NCBI RefSeq assembly: GCF_001424165.1
Contig: NZ_LMOJ01000001.1
Span: forward strand, 27,194-91,193
Origin: Massilia sp. Leaf139
Lineage (GTDB): Bacteria > Pseudomonadota > Gammaproteobacteria > Burkholderiales > Burkholderiaceae_D
Direction: 5' to 3'
DNA: 64,000 nt
Below are positions 32,546-41,077 of the stretch, in pieces. A program made the position numbers and the translations under genes. Position 1 is the stretch's first letter; every line of letters starts with the position of its first letter. Below the pieces are notes generated by a model, which saw only the letters and a list, made by a program, of their open reading frames with translations, was not told where the DNA came from and searched no databases.

Positions 32546-34078
32546 ATGCAAAACGAAGGTGCAGTTACCGCCATCACCGCAAAACGTCTCACGCTGGCGC
32601 TATGCGCGGCGGGCGTTATCGGCGGCGCGGTCGGAGCGATCACAGTCAATCATAACAATGCCGTCGCCCAGAGCGCACCGCTTGCCATGGCGCCTGCGCC
32701 GGCGCAGGTAGCAGCGCCTCCGGTCGCCGCCGGCGCACCTACCAGCGCACCCGCTGGCACCGTCACGCTGCCCGACTTCACCCGCATCGCCGCCCAGAAC
32801 GGCAAGGCGGTCGTGAACATCCGCGTTACCGGCAGCACCAAGACCAGCGCGCGCGGCGGCCCGCAGATGGATCCGAACGATCCTTTCTATGAATTCTTCC
32901 GTCGCTTCCAGGGGCCGCAGTACCGCGGCCCGCAACGCGACATTCCGATTTCCGGCGCCGGATCGGGCTTCATCGTAAGCCCGGACGGCGTCATCCTGAC
33001 AAACGCGCACGTGGTGCAGGGCGCCGACGAAGTCACGGTCAAGCTGGCCGACCGGCGCGAGTTCCGCGCCAAGGTGCTTGGCTCCGATCCGAAGACCGAC
33101 GTGGCCGTCCTGAAGATCGACGCCAAGAACCTGCCGGTCGCCCCGCTCGGCAATTCGCGCAACCTGCAGGTCGGCGAGTGGGTGCTGGCCATCGGTTCGC
33201 CCTTCGGCCTCGAGTCGACCGTGACGGCCGGCGTGGTCAGCGCCACCGGCCGCAACCTGCCGAGCGATACCAACGTGCCCTTCATCCAGACCGACGTCGC
33301 CATCAATCCCGGCAACTCGGGCGGCCCACTGTTCAACACCCGTGGCGAAGTGGTCGGCATCAATTCGCAGATCTACAGCCAGACCGGCGGCTACATGGGC
33401 ATGTCCTTCGCCATCCCGATGGACGTCGCGGTGCGCATCAAGGACCAGATCGTCGCCACCGGCAAGGTGCAGCATGCCAAGCTGGGCGTTTCGATCCAGG
33501 AGGTGAACCAGGGCTTCGCCGATTCGTTCAACCTGGACTCGCCGGAAGGCGCGCTGATCGCCAACGTGGAACGCGGCAGCGCCGCCGAACGCGCCGGCCT
33601 GAAAGCGGGCGACGTGGTGCGCAAGGTGAACGGCCAGACCATCATCGGGTCGGGCGACCTGCCGGGCATGCTGGCGGTCTCCAAGCCGGGCGACAAGGTC
33701 GCGCTCGACGTCTGGCGCGACGGCAAGATCGTGCGCCTGACCGCGACCCTGGCCAACGCCAGCGACAAGAGCGAACCGGCCGAGCGCGAGGAAGTGGCGT
33801 CGCTCGACAAGGGCGCCAAGCTGGGCCTGGCCCTGCGTCCGCTCGAGCCGATCGAGCAGCGCCAGAGCGGCATCACCTCCGGTCTCGTGATCGAGGCGGC
33901 GGGCGGGCAGGCGATCGCCGCCGGCGTCATGCCGGGCGACGTGCTGCTGTCGGTGAACGGCAAGCCGGTCTCCAGCGTGGCACAGGTGCGCGACATGGTC
34001 GGCAAATCCACGAAGTCGGTGGCCTTGCTGATCCAGCGCGGGAATGACAGAATCTTCATTCCGGTGCGGATTGGCTGA
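32546..34078 (+). CDS. HtrA/Deg-family periplasmic serine protease (Do type)
   Basis: A 510-residue protease/chaperone for misfolded envelope proteins. An N-terminal hydrophobic signal or anchor (residues ~13-40) is followed by a Pro/Ala-rich linker. The trypsin-like domain has the triad His155 (TNAHVV), Asp185 (KTDVAVLK) and Ser258 (NPGNSGGPL). Two PDZ domains follow (residues ~310-400 and ~430-505), as in DegP/DegQ. CCAGGAG precedes the ATG. A response regulator starts 44 bp after it, giving a protease-regulator-kinase unit that suggests envelope-stress control (inference). Confidence 0.95.
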   Translation: MQNEGAVTAITAKRLTLALCAAGVIGGAVGAITVNHNNAVAQSAPLAMAPAPAQVAAPPVAAGAPTSAPAGTVTLPDFTRIAAQNGKAVVNIRVTGSTKTSARGGPQMDPNDPFYEFFRRFQGPQYRGPQRDIPISGAGSGFIVSPDGVILTNAHVVQGADEVTVKLADRREFRAKVLGSDPKTDVAVLKIDAKNLPVAPLGNSRNLQVGEWVLAIGSPFGLESTVTAGVVSATGRNLPSDTNVPFIQTDVAINPGNSGGPLFNTRGEVVGINSQIYSQTGGYMGMSFAIPMDVAVRIKDQIVATGKVQHAKLGVSIQEVNQGFADSFNLDSPEGALIANVERGSAAERAGLKAGDVVRKVNGQTIIGSGDLPGMLAVSKPGDKVALDVWRDGKIVRLTATLANASDKSEPAEREEVASLDKGAKLGLALRPLEPIEQRQSGITSGLVIEAAGGQAIAAGVMPGDVLLSVNGKPVSSVAQVRDMVGKSTKSVALLIQRGNDRIFIPVRIG

Positions 34079-34122
34079 AGACGCCTTTTGCCAGCGCGAC
34101 CGGATCACATGAATCGGGGTAG

Positions 34123-34788
34123 ATGATGCGGTTGTTACTGGTGGAAGACGATACGATGATCGGCGAAGTGGTGCTCGACCTGTTACGGGCCGAGCACTAC
34201 GCCGTCGATTGGGTCAAGGACGGCGAGATGGCCGACACGGCCCTGATGCAGAACCAGAACTACGACCTGGTGCTGCTCGACCTGGGCCTGCCGCGCAAGG
34301 ACGGGCTCGACGTGCTGCGCGCCATGCGCACCCGCAAGGATCGCACCCCGGTGCTGGTCGCCACCGCGCGCGACTCGGTCGCCCAGCGCATCGCCGGGCT
34401 CGATGCCGGCGCCGACGACTATGTCCTGAAACCCTACGATCTCGACGAGCTGCTGGCGCGCATCCGCGCGTTGCTGCGGCGTGCCGCCGGTCGCGCCGAA
34501 CCCATCTTCGAATACAAGAACATCTCGATCAACCCCGCCACCCGCGAGACGCTGATCGACGGCGAGCCGGTTTCGCTGTCGGCGCGCGAATGGGCCGTGC
34601 TGGAAGCGCTGGTCGCGCGTCCGGGCGCGGTGCTGTCGCGCGCCCAGCTCGAGGAAAAGCTCTACAGCTGGCGCGACGAGGTCTCCAGCAATGCGGTCGA
34701 GGTCTACATCCACGGCCTGCGCAAGAAGCTCGGCAGCGACCTGATTCAAAACGTGCGCGGCGTCGGCTACATGGTGCCGAAAGCATGA
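34123..34788 (+). CDS. OmpR/PhoB-family response regulator (QseB/TctD-like)
   Basis: A 221-residue response regulator. The receiver domain has the acidic pair VEDD, the phosphoacceptor Asp at about residue 53 (LLDLGLP), and Lys in LKPYDLDELLARIRALLRR; the C-terminal winged helix carries VSLSAREWAVLEALVARPG and EVYIHGLRKKLGSDLIQNVRGVGYM. It begins 44 bp after the HtrA-like gene and overlaps the kinase start by 4 bp (ATGA). Two ATGs in a row mark the start; GGGGTAG precedes them. The closest kind is QseB/TctD/PmrA, but the target genes cannot be read. Confidence 0.94.
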   Translation: MMRLLLVEDDTMIGEVVLDLLRAEHYAVDWVKDGEMADTALMQNQNYDLVLLDLGLPRKDGLDVLRAMRTRKDRTPVLVATARDSVAQRIAGLDAGADDYVLKPYDLDELLARIRALLRRAAGRAEPIFEYKNISINPATRETLIDGEPVSLSAREWAVLEALVARPGAVLSRAQLEEKLYSWRDEVSSNAVEVYIHGLRKKLGSDLIQNVRGVGYMVPKA

Positions 34789-36107
34789 AGGTCACCCATT
34801 CGCTGCGCGGGCGCCTGCTGTGGTTCCTGCTGGCGGCCATCACCCTGGCGGCACTGGCGCAAGCCTCGATCGCCTACCGCACGGCGCTCGACGACGCCGA
34901 CCAGATCTTCGATTACCACATGCAGCAGATGGCCCTGTCGCTGCGTTCGAGCACGCCGCTGTCGAACACCGAGGCGACCGAACGCCTGGAAAGCGCCCCC
35001 GGCAACGACGACCTGGTGGTGCAGATGTGGTCGCCCGACGGCGTGCAGGTATTCCACAGCGTTTCGCGCGCGCGCCTGCCGCAGCGCGCGGTGCTCGGCT
35101 TTTCCAACCTGAAGGCGAACGGCACGACTTACCGCGTGTTCTCGATCCAGACCAACAACCAGACCGTGCAGGTCGCGCAGGACCTGGCCGTGCGCCGCAA
35201 CATGGCCGGTAACCTGGCCCTGCGCACGCTCGGCCCGATCGCGGTCATGATGCCGATCCTGATGGTGGTCGTCTGGTGGGTGGTGAGCGGCTCGCTCGAA
35301 CCGGTGGCGCGCGTGCGCTCGCAGGTCGCGCGGCGCCAGGCCGACGATTTGTCGCCGGTGTCGGAAGCCGGCCTGCCCGACGAGGTGCGCCCGCTCGTGC
35401 ACGAGCTGAACCTGCTGTTCGGGCGCGTGCGCACGGCGTTCGACGCCCAGCAGAATTTCGTCGCCGACGCCGCCCACGAGCTGCGCACGCCGCTCGCCGC
35501 GCTGCGCCTGCAGGCGCAAAGCCTGGATCGCGCCGCCGATCCGGAAGCGCGGAAAGTGGCCGTCGGCCGCCTGACGGCCGGCATCGACCGCGCCACGCGC
35601 CTGGTCGAGCAGTTGCTGGTGCTGGCGCGCCAGGAAGCCTCGGCCGCGAACGGCGTCGCCACCCGCCCGGTCGACCTGGCCGAACTGGCGCGGCGCACGG
35701 TCGGCGACCTGGTCGGCCTGGCGCAGGCCAAGGAAGTCGACCTCGGCCTGCAGCACGCCGACGAGGCCAGCGTGAAGGGCCAGCCCGACGCGCTGCACAT
35801 CCTGCTGCGCAACCTGGTCGAGAACGCGGTGAAATACACGCCGAGCGGCGGCACCGTCGACATCGCGGTGCGCGCCGACAAGGACAAGGTCGAGGTCATC
35901 GTCGAGGACAGCGGCCCCGGCATTCCGCCGGAAGAGCGCGAGCGCGTGTTCGACCGCTTCTACCGCGTGGCCGGCAGCGACGCCGCCGGCAGCGGGCTTG
36001 GACTCGCCATCATCAAGGCGATCGCCGAGCGGCATGGGGCGACGCTCAGGCTGGACAAGTCGGAGCGGCTGGGCGGGCTGGCGGCCACGGTCAGCTTTCC
36101 GCTATAG
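34785..36107 (+). CDS. QseC/TctE-like sensor histidine kinase
   Basis: A 440-residue inner-membrane sensor kinase. Two membrane helices (residues ~9-30 and ~145-170) flank a periplasmic domain of ~115 residues. The HisKA motif DAAHELRTPLAALRLQ holds the phosphorylated His at about residue 231, and the ATPase domain shows N box LLRNLVENAVKY, G1 DSGPGIPPEE, F box and G2 SGLGLAIIKAI. It is coupled to its regulator by ATGA and lies downstream of the HtrA-like gene. Its stop codon TAG is embedded in the GTAGGGTGGGC-like arm of an intergenic repeat. Confidence 0.94.
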   Translation: MKVTHSLRGRLLWFLLAAITLAALAQASIAYRTALDDADQIFDYHMQQMALSLRSSTPLSNTEATERLESAPGNDDLVVQMWSPDGVQVFHSVSRARLPQRAVLGFSNLKANGTTYRVFSIQTNNQTVQVAQDLAVRRNMAGNLALRTLGPIAVMMPILMVVVWWVVSGSLEPVARVRSQVARRQADDLSPVSEAGLPDEVRPLVHELNLLFGRVRTAFDAQQNFVADAAHELRTPLAALRLQAQSLDRAADPEARKVAVGRLTAGIDRATRLVEQLLVLARQEASAANGVATRPVDLAELARRTVGDLVGLAQAKEVDLGLQHADEASVKGQPDALHILLRNLVENAVKYTPSGGTVDIAVRADKDKVEVIVEDSGPGIPPEERERVFDRFYRVAGSDAAGSGLGLAIIKAIAERHGATLRLDKSERLGGLAATVSFPL

Positions 36108-36342
36108 GGTGGGCGCCCCGTGCCCACGCGAACGCATGCGTCGTGTTGGCGCATCGTTCCGCATGGGCTCGGGGCGCCCACCCTACGTCCTGCTGCATAC
36201 CCGTAGGGTGGGCGGCTGTACCTGGGGCGTTGATCACCACGCTGCGTGGACGCCGCCCACGCGTTCAACCAGCGGGTGCCTGGTCGTACTCTGGTTTGCT
36301 ACCGTGCGTTGAACGCGTGGGCGGGAGACCCGCCCACCCTAC
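36104..36342. repeat. Palindromic intergenic repeat, copy C (tandem cluster)
   Basis: At least three palindromic units lie in tandem: TAGGGTGGGCGCCCC ... GGGGCGCCCACCCTACG (36104-36189), GTAGGGTGGGCGG ... CCGCCCACGCGTTCAAC (36203-36269), and GTTGAACGCGTGGGCGGG ... CCCGCCCACCCTAC (36308-36342). Copies A and B share the arms. The cluster fills nearly all of the space between the sensor kinase and the terminator. Confidence 0.7.
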
Positions 36343-36348
36343 AGCAAC

Positions 36349-36380
36349 AAAAAAGGGACTGGTTTTACCAGTCCCTTTTT
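36349..36380. terminator. Bidirectional factor-independent terminator
   Basis: AAAAAAGGGACTGG and CCAGTCCCTTTTT pair around TTTTA. An A tract before and a T tract after the stem let it serve both the rightward sensor kinase gene and the leftward Bug receptor gene. Confidence 0.92.
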
Positions 36381-36404
36381 CACGTCCAGCTAGCTACGTA
36401 ACGC

Positions 36405-37376
36405 TCAATCCACCGTCGCGCCACTATCCTTCGCCACCTTCGACCACTTGGTCGATTCGGCCTGCACGAACTTGGTGAAGTTCTCAGGCGTGTCGACCAG
36501 CAGATCCGAACCCGTTTCGGCGCGCACCTTGGCAAACTCCGGCGACTTCATGAACTTGATGGTCTCGGCATTGATCTTGTCGATGACGGCTTTTGGCGTC
36601 TTGGCCGGTGCGAACAGGCCGTACCAGGCGTAGGACTCGATCTGCGGGATGCCCAGTTCGGCGAAGGTCGGCACGTCCGGCAGCAGCGGCGAGCGCTTGG
36701 CGCTGGTGATGGCGATCGGCTTGACTTTACCGCTCTTAATGTGCGGCATGATCGCGATGGTGCTGTCGAACATGACCGGGATGTGGCCGCCCAGCAGGTC
36801 GGAAATCGCCGGCGCCGAACCTTTGTACGGCACGTGCACCATCTCGAGCTTCTGGACGCTGTTGAACAGTTCGCCGGTCAGGTGCTGCGGCGTGCCGTTG
36901 CCCGACGAAGCGAAGGAGAACGAACCCTTCTTCGACTGGATGTGGGCGATCAGCTCCTTCAGGTTCTTGGCCGGCACCGACGGATTGGCGACCAGCACCA
37001 GCGGCACGCGCAGCAGGTTGCTGATCGGCGCCAGATCCTTCAGCGGATCGAAGGCCATGTTCTTGTAGACGCTCGGATTGATGACGATCGGCGCGCTCGA
37101 GGTGATGAGCAGGGTGTGGCCGTCGGCCGGCGAACGCACGACCGCCGCGGTGCCGATATTGCCGCCGCCGCCGGCGCGGTTGTCGATGACGAAGGTCTTG
37201 CCCAGCGACTGGGTCAGTTCCTTGGCCCATGGGCGCGCCGCGATGTCGGACGGACCGCCCGGTGGCCATGGCACGACGACGTTTACATTCTTCTCGGGCC
37301 AGTTCTGGGCCACGGCGCTCAGCGAAACGACCGAGGCGGCGAAGGCGAGAACGAACGATTTGGAGAGTAGCTTCAT
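36405..37376 (-). CDS. Bug/TctC-family periplasmic solute-binding protein
   Basis: A 323-residue tripartite tricarboxylate transporter receptor of the Bug family. It has a signal peptide (LLSKSFVLAFAASVVSLSAVAQ), then the family motifs WPEKNVNVVVPWPPGGPSDIAAR, VIDNRAGGGGNIGT and FASSGNGTPQHLTGELF. Bug proteins bind carboxylates such as nicotinate, succinate or glutamate; the ligand cannot be told from sequence. No TctA/TctB membrane genes are adjacent, which is normal for the large orphan Bug sets of Burkholderiales. The ATG at 37376 has AAAGG at the right distance; the one at 37385 does not. Confidence 0.93.
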   Translation of the reverse strand: MKLLSKSFVLAFAASVVSLSAVAQNWPEKNVNVVVPWPPGGPSDIAARPWAKELTQSLGKTFVIDNRAGGGGNIGTAAVVRSPADGHTLLITSSAPIVINPSVYKNMAFDPLKDLAPISNLLRVPLVLVANPSVPAKNLKELIAHIQSKKGSFSFASSGNGTPQHLTGELFNSVQKLEMVHVPYKGSAPAISDLLGGHIPVMFDSTIAIMPHIKSGKVKPIAITSAKRSPLLPDVPTFAELGIPQIESYAWYGLFAPAKTPKAVIDKINAETIKFMKSPEFAKVRAETGSDLLVDTPENFTKFVQAESTKWSKVAKDSGATVD

Positions 37377-37580
37377 ATCCGACATCCTTTGGTTGAATTG
37401 TCCATCTGACTAACCGATTTTACACGAACGGGCAAGCGCGCAGTACTCCTGCGCAAGTCCGTGCCGGGGCGTTCGCACCACGCCGCCGCGTAATACGTTG
37501 CCCATCCGTGCCCGCTTCGGGTATCTTCTGATTTTGCCTGTAAAACAATTTAATCAACGCAAGTCCAGGGGAAGAAGTAG

Positions 37581-39059
37581 ATGAACGAGCTAGTCAGCAG
37601 CATCAACGGTATTATCTGGAGTCCGGCCCTGATCGCCCTGTGCCTGGGCGTGGGCCTGTATTTTTCGCTGCGTTCGCGCTTCCTGCAGGTGCGCCACGCC
37701 AGGGAAATGATCCGCCTGATGTTCGAGGGTAAAAGCTCGGAGCAGGGCGTGTCCTCGTTCCAGGCCCTTTCCATGACCCTGGCCGGCCGCGTCGGCACCG
37801 GCAACATCGCCGGCGTCGCCACCGCGATCACCTTCGGCGGCCCCGGCGCCGTGTTCTGGATGTGGGCCGTGGCCTTCCTCGGCGCCAGCTCGGCCTTCGT
37901 CGAGTCCACGCTCGGCCAGGTCTACAAGGAGCAGATCGGCAAGGAATACCGCGGCGGCCCCGCCTTCTACATCGAGAAGGGCCTGGGCATGAAATGGTAT
38001 GCACTGACCTTCGCCTTCGCCACCCTGCTGGCGACCGGCCTGCTGCTGCCGGGCGTGCAGGCCAACTCGATCGCCGAAGGCCTGCAGACGGCCACCGGCC
38101 TCGATCGCGGCATCACCGCCGCCGGCCTGGCACTCGTCCTCGCCTTTATCATCTTCGGTGGCGTGAAACGCATTGCCACCTTCGCCGAAGTCGTGGTGCC
38201 CTTCATGGCGCTCGGCTACATCCTGGTCGCCGTGTTCATCATCCTGATGAACATCGAGCGCCTGCCCGAAGTGATGTCGCTGATCTTCCGGTCGGCCTTC
38301 GGCATGGATGCCGGCTTCGGCGCCATCCTCGGCCTGGCGATCCAGTGGGGCGTCAAGCGCGGCGTCTATTCGAACGAGGCGGGGCAGGGCACCGGCCCGC
38401 ACGCATCCTCCGCGGCCGAAGTGAGCCACCCGGCCAAGCAGGGCCTGGTGCAGGGCTTCTCGGTCTACATCGACACCCTGTTCGTGTGCTCGGCCACCGC
38501 CTTCATGCTGCTCATCACCGGCCAGTACAACGTCGAAGGCCCCGACGGCAAGGCCATGTTCGTCGGCGTGCAGGGCGTGGCCAGCGGCCCCGGCTACGTG
38601 CAGACGGCGCTGGAAAACGTGATGCCCGGCTTCGGCGCGATCTTCGTCGCCGTCGCGCTGCTGTTCTTCGCGTTCACGACCATCGTCGCCTACTACTACA
38701 TCGCCGAGACCAACATCGCCTACATCGACCGCGACGGCAAATATCCGTGGCTGACCTACCTGCTCAAGGCGGCGATCATCGGCGCCACCATCTACGGCAC
38801 CGTCAAGACGGCCGATCTGGCCTGGGCGCTGGGCGACATCGGCGTCGGCCTGATGGCCTGGCTGAACCTGGTCGCGATCGTCCTGCTGAGGAACGTCGCC
38901 TTCAAGTGCCTGCGCGACTATGAAGCGCAGAAGGCGCAGGGCAAGGATCCGCAGTTCGATCCTGTCGCGCTGGGTATCAAGAACGCGGATTACTGGGAGC
39001 GGCGCGTGGCCGGCGCGGCTGGAACGACACCGGATGAGCGGGAGAAGGTAGTCGCCTGA
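37581..39059 (+). CDS. AGCS-family sodium:alanine/glycine symporter
   Basis: A 492-residue polytopic transporter (about 10-11 helices) of the alanine or glycine:cation symporter family. The family signature GRVGTGNIAGVATAITFGGPGAVFW is seen around residues 70-95 (split here only in description), as are the NEAGQGTGPHASSAAE loop and a C-terminal cytosolic tail. It imports small neutral amino acids with Na+. AGGGGAAGAAG precedes the ATG. I looked for a glycine riboswitch in the 204-bp upstream space and saw none. A strong terminator follows, so it is a single-gene unit. Confidence 0.94.
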   Translation: MNELVSSINGIIWSPALIALCLGVGLYFSLRSRFLQVRHAREMIRLMFEGKSSEQGVSSFQALSMTLAGRVGTGNIAGVATAITFGGPGAVFWMWAVAFLGASSAFVESTLGQVYKEQIGKEYRGGPAFYIEKGLGMKWYALTFAFATLLATGLLLPGVQANSIAEGLQTATGLDRGITAAGLALVLAFIIFGGVKRIATFAEVVVPFMALGYILVAVFIILMNIERLPEVMSLIFRSAFGMDAGFGAILGLAIQWGVKRGVYSNEAGQGTGPHASSAAEVSHPAKQGLVQGFSVYIDTLFVCSATAFMLLITGQYNVEGPDGKAMFVGVQGVASGPGYVQTALENVMPGFGAIFVAVALLFFAFTTIVAYYYIAETNIAYIDRDGKYPWLTYLLKAAIIGATIYGTVKTADLAWALGDIGVGLMAWLNLVAIVLLRNVAFKCLRDYEAQKAQGKDPQFDPVALGIKNADYWERRVAGAAGTTPDEREKVVA

Positions 39060-39065
39060 TGAGGG

Positions 39066-39091
39066 AAACAGCAGCTTCGGCTGCTGTTTTT
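39066..39091 (+). terminator. Factor-independent terminator of the symporter gene
   Basis: AAACAGCAGC and GCTGCTGTTT pair around a TTCG tetraloop, followed by a T tract, 6 bp after the stop. Confidence 0.94.
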
Positions 39092-39207
39092 GTATCGAGG
39101 GGCGGTCGGATCCGTGCCGATGACCTGCCATGGCTACCAAGCGTGCGCACCTGCCGCGCGCAGGCGCTTCATACTGCTTGCGTCCGATTACGCGCAAAGG
39201 ATTAGCC

Positions 39208-39627
39208 ATGTCACCAATCAACCTGGATGAACTCGAGAGCGCAGCCATGGCGGTCGAGGATGGCGGCGGCACGGTCACGGCGATGGTGTCGCGCGACACA
39301 GGCATGATCCATCTGTTGAACGACGAGTACATGGACGACGAGGCGCCGGTGCCGTCGGCGTCCGGTGGCACCGAGTCCTATGTGCGCGTTCCGCCCGCGG
39401 GTGTGCTTGGCATCGGAGACGGGCTGGTGCTGCGCTTTGCCGCCACCCATCTGGCTGGCGAGCAGGACACCGTGCGCGACCTGTTCCGTGACCGCAACAC
39501 CGAAGGTTTCGCCCGCTTGCTGGAAGAGCGCGGCGCGGCAGAGACCTGGGAACGTTTTCACGAGGAAGCAACCCGAACCGCCTTGCGCCAGTGGTGCGAA
39601 GAGAACGGCTTGCAACTGGCCGATTGA
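39208..39627 (+). CDS. UPF0158-like hypothetical protein
   Basis: A 139-residue acidic soluble protein. The early segment NLDELESAAMAVEDGG, a short loop with a DxxTG-like MVSRDTGMIHLL, and the C-terminal RFHEEATRTALRQWCEENGL resemble the UPF0158 family, members of which are of unknown function. The match is from memory and moderate. The ATG at 39208 is preceded by AAAGGATT; an earlier ATG at 39130 lies just after the symporter terminator and gives an unlikely basic extension. Single-gene unit. Confidence 0.65.
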   Translation: MSPINLDELESAAMAVEDGGGTVTAMVSRDTGMIHLLNDEYMDDEAPVPSASGGTESYVRVPPAGVLGIGDGLVLRFAATHLAGEQDTVRDLFRDRNTEGFARLLEERGAAETWERFHEEATRTALRQWCEENGLQLAD

Positions 39628-39689
39628 ACCGGCGCCTTGTCGAGCTCGTGTCCGAATGTCAGACCTGACCCTGGCTACCCGGCGCCGCC

Positions 39690-39992
39690 TCAGGAATCGC
39701 TGTACAGCTTGCCGCTGGCCGCCTTCAGGCCGGCATGCGGCAGGAAGGCATCCGCGATGGTCAGGATCGCGTGCAGGTTGTGCTTTAGCTGATCCGGCTC
39801 GATCGCGCCGGGCCGCAGCGCCGTCTGCAGCAGGTGCACGGCCATGTCGGCCAGGAGCAGGCGCTGGCGCTCGCGCCAGGCCTCGGGATCGGTCTCGCGG
39901 TCGGCGGGCGGATGGGCCAGGTAGGCCGCTTCCACGGCGCCGTGGATCGCCCAGCCGCTTCGAACCAGTGCGCTGCGTTCGTTCTCGTTCAT
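39690..39992 (-). CDS. Hypothetical helical protein
   Basis: A 100-residue, mostly helical soluble protein that I do not recognise. It contains HPPADRETDPEAWRERQRLL and LKHNLHAILTIADAFLPHAG. Its start overlaps the stop of the upstream GNAT acetyltransferase gene by 4 bp, so the two are probably co-translated. A partner or dimerisation role is possible but nothing in the sequence shows it. Confidence 0.68.
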   Translation of the reverse strand: MNENERSALVRSGWAIHGAVEAAYLAHPPADRETDPEAWRERQRLLLADMAVHLLQTALRPGAIEPDQLKHNLHAILTIADAFLPHAGLKAASGKLYSDS

Positions 39993-40441
39993 TGCGCGTC
40001 CTTTTGCATGAACACCGACAAGGGGGAGGCCGGATAATCGCCGAAGGGCCCCCGGTAGCGGTAGCCGAGGCGCTCGTACAGCATCAGCGCCTCCGGCTGC
40101 GTCGGCCCGGTCTCGAGCATGAAGCTGCGGCAGCCGCCTTCCATCGCCTTCGCTTCCAGGGCGCCGATCAGCCGGCGCGCGAGGCCCTGGCCGCGTGCCT
40201 GCGGCCGCACGTACACGCGTTTGATCTCGCCATATTCCGCCGCCAGGACGATGGCGCCGCAGCCGAGCGCGGCCCCGGCCGCATCGCGCACCACGGCGAA
40301 CAGCACGTTCGGCGCCAGCAGCGAAGCGATGTCGAGCGCGTACACGTTCTCGGCGGGGTAGAGCGAATACAGGTAAGCGTCGAGTTCGACGACGAGGGCG
40401 CGTACGTCGGGCCGATCCGGGGTTTCGAAGGCGATCTGCAT
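39989..40441 (-). CDS. GNAT-family N-acetyltransferase
   Basis: A 150-residue acetyl-CoA-dependent acyltransferase. The pyrophosphate-binding loop RPQARGQGLARRLIGAL fits motif A (R/Q-x-x-G-x-G/A), preceded by the strand GEIKRVYV and followed by the motif-B helix region MLYERLGYRYRGPFGDY. The acceptor cannot be read. The last codon overlaps the downstream helical protein's start. Starts MQIAFETPDRPDV at 40441. Confidence 0.9.
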   Translation of the reverse strand: MQIAFETPDRPDVRALVVELDAYLYSLYPAENVYALDIASLLAPNVLFAVVRDAAGAALGCGAIVLAAEYGEIKRVYVRPQARGQGLARRLIGALEAKAMEGGCRSFMLETGPTQPEALMLYERLGYRYRGPFGDYPASPLSVFMQKDAQ

Positions 40442-40513
40442 GGGGCTTTTTGTGCTCGGTAGGAAATGGATGAGTCTAGCATTCCCTGTGCCGGCGTGTC
40501 CCGGCCAGCCCGC

Positions 40514-40915
40514 CTACAGCGACCACACGTACTTGACTTCCGCCCACCCGCGCACGGGACGGCCGTCGCGGGTGGCGGCCCTGAACTTGCAGGCGGCAAG
40601 ACCGGCGCGCGCGGCTTCGTCGAGGTCGGGGTGCCCGCTGCTGCGCCGGATCTGCGCATCGCGCACCGTGTTGTCGGCGTCGATCTCGAAGGCCAGCGCC
40701 ACCGTGCCCTCGCGCTTCTCGCGCCGCGCCGCCTCGGGCCAGGCCGGCTTTTGCGGGCAGCTGCCGAACACGATGGCGGCCGGGGTGGCCGAGGTGGCCG
40801 AGGTGGCAGCGGCGTCGGCCTGCGCCGTGGGGGAGGCCGCAGGGGGAGCCGCGCACGCGGCCAGGGTGGCAAGGAGTACCGGCAGCGTGGCCAGGCGGAG
40901 TGTTCGATGCGGCAT
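40514..40915 (-). CDS. Lipoprotein with TonB C-terminal-like domain
   Basis: A 133-residue exported lipoprotein. The signal LRLATLPVLLATLAAC ends in a lipobox with Cys, followed by an Ala/Pro/Ser-rich linker and a TonB_C-like domain: KPAWPEAARREKREGTVALA, then VRDAQIRRSSGHPDLDEAA, LAACKF and a final VKYVWSL. It has no N-terminal membrane anchor of the TonB type, so it is not a classical energiser; it may be a periplasmic or outer-membrane adaptor. It lies about 160 bp from the 3' end of the TonB-dependent receptor gene. Start at 40915. Confidence 0.8.
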   Translation of the reverse strand: MPHRTLRLATLPVLLATLAACAAPPAASPTAQADAAATSATSATPAAIVFGSCPQKPAWPEAARREKREGTVALAFEIDADNTVRDAQIRRSSGHPDLDEAARAGLAACKFRAATRDGRPVRGWAEVKYVWSL

Positions 40916-41002
40916 GTCGATTCCTAGTCTCGTCGATGAAGAGACATTATTCACTGATCTAGACATTACTGTCTACATTTATCCGCAGTTGCCGGCGCCC
41001 AT

Positions 41003-41031
41003 AGAAAAAGGGGGCATTCGCATGCCCCCTT
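41003..41031 (-). terminator. Factor-independent terminator of the TonB-dependent receptor gene
   Basis: A perfect 10-bp stem (AAGGGGGCAT / ATGCCCCCTT) with a TCGC loop. Read leftward it is followed by TTTTT, so it ends the leftward receptor transcript. Confidence 0.9.
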
Positions 41032-41077
41032 CCTTCACACCGCAGTGTTCACAAAGCGCCTCGCGACGCCCGGTGCA

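Noticed and set aside
37377-37580. Glycine riboswitch before the amino-acid symporter
   Set aside because: None of the conserved glycine aptamer elements could be found in the 204-bp space.
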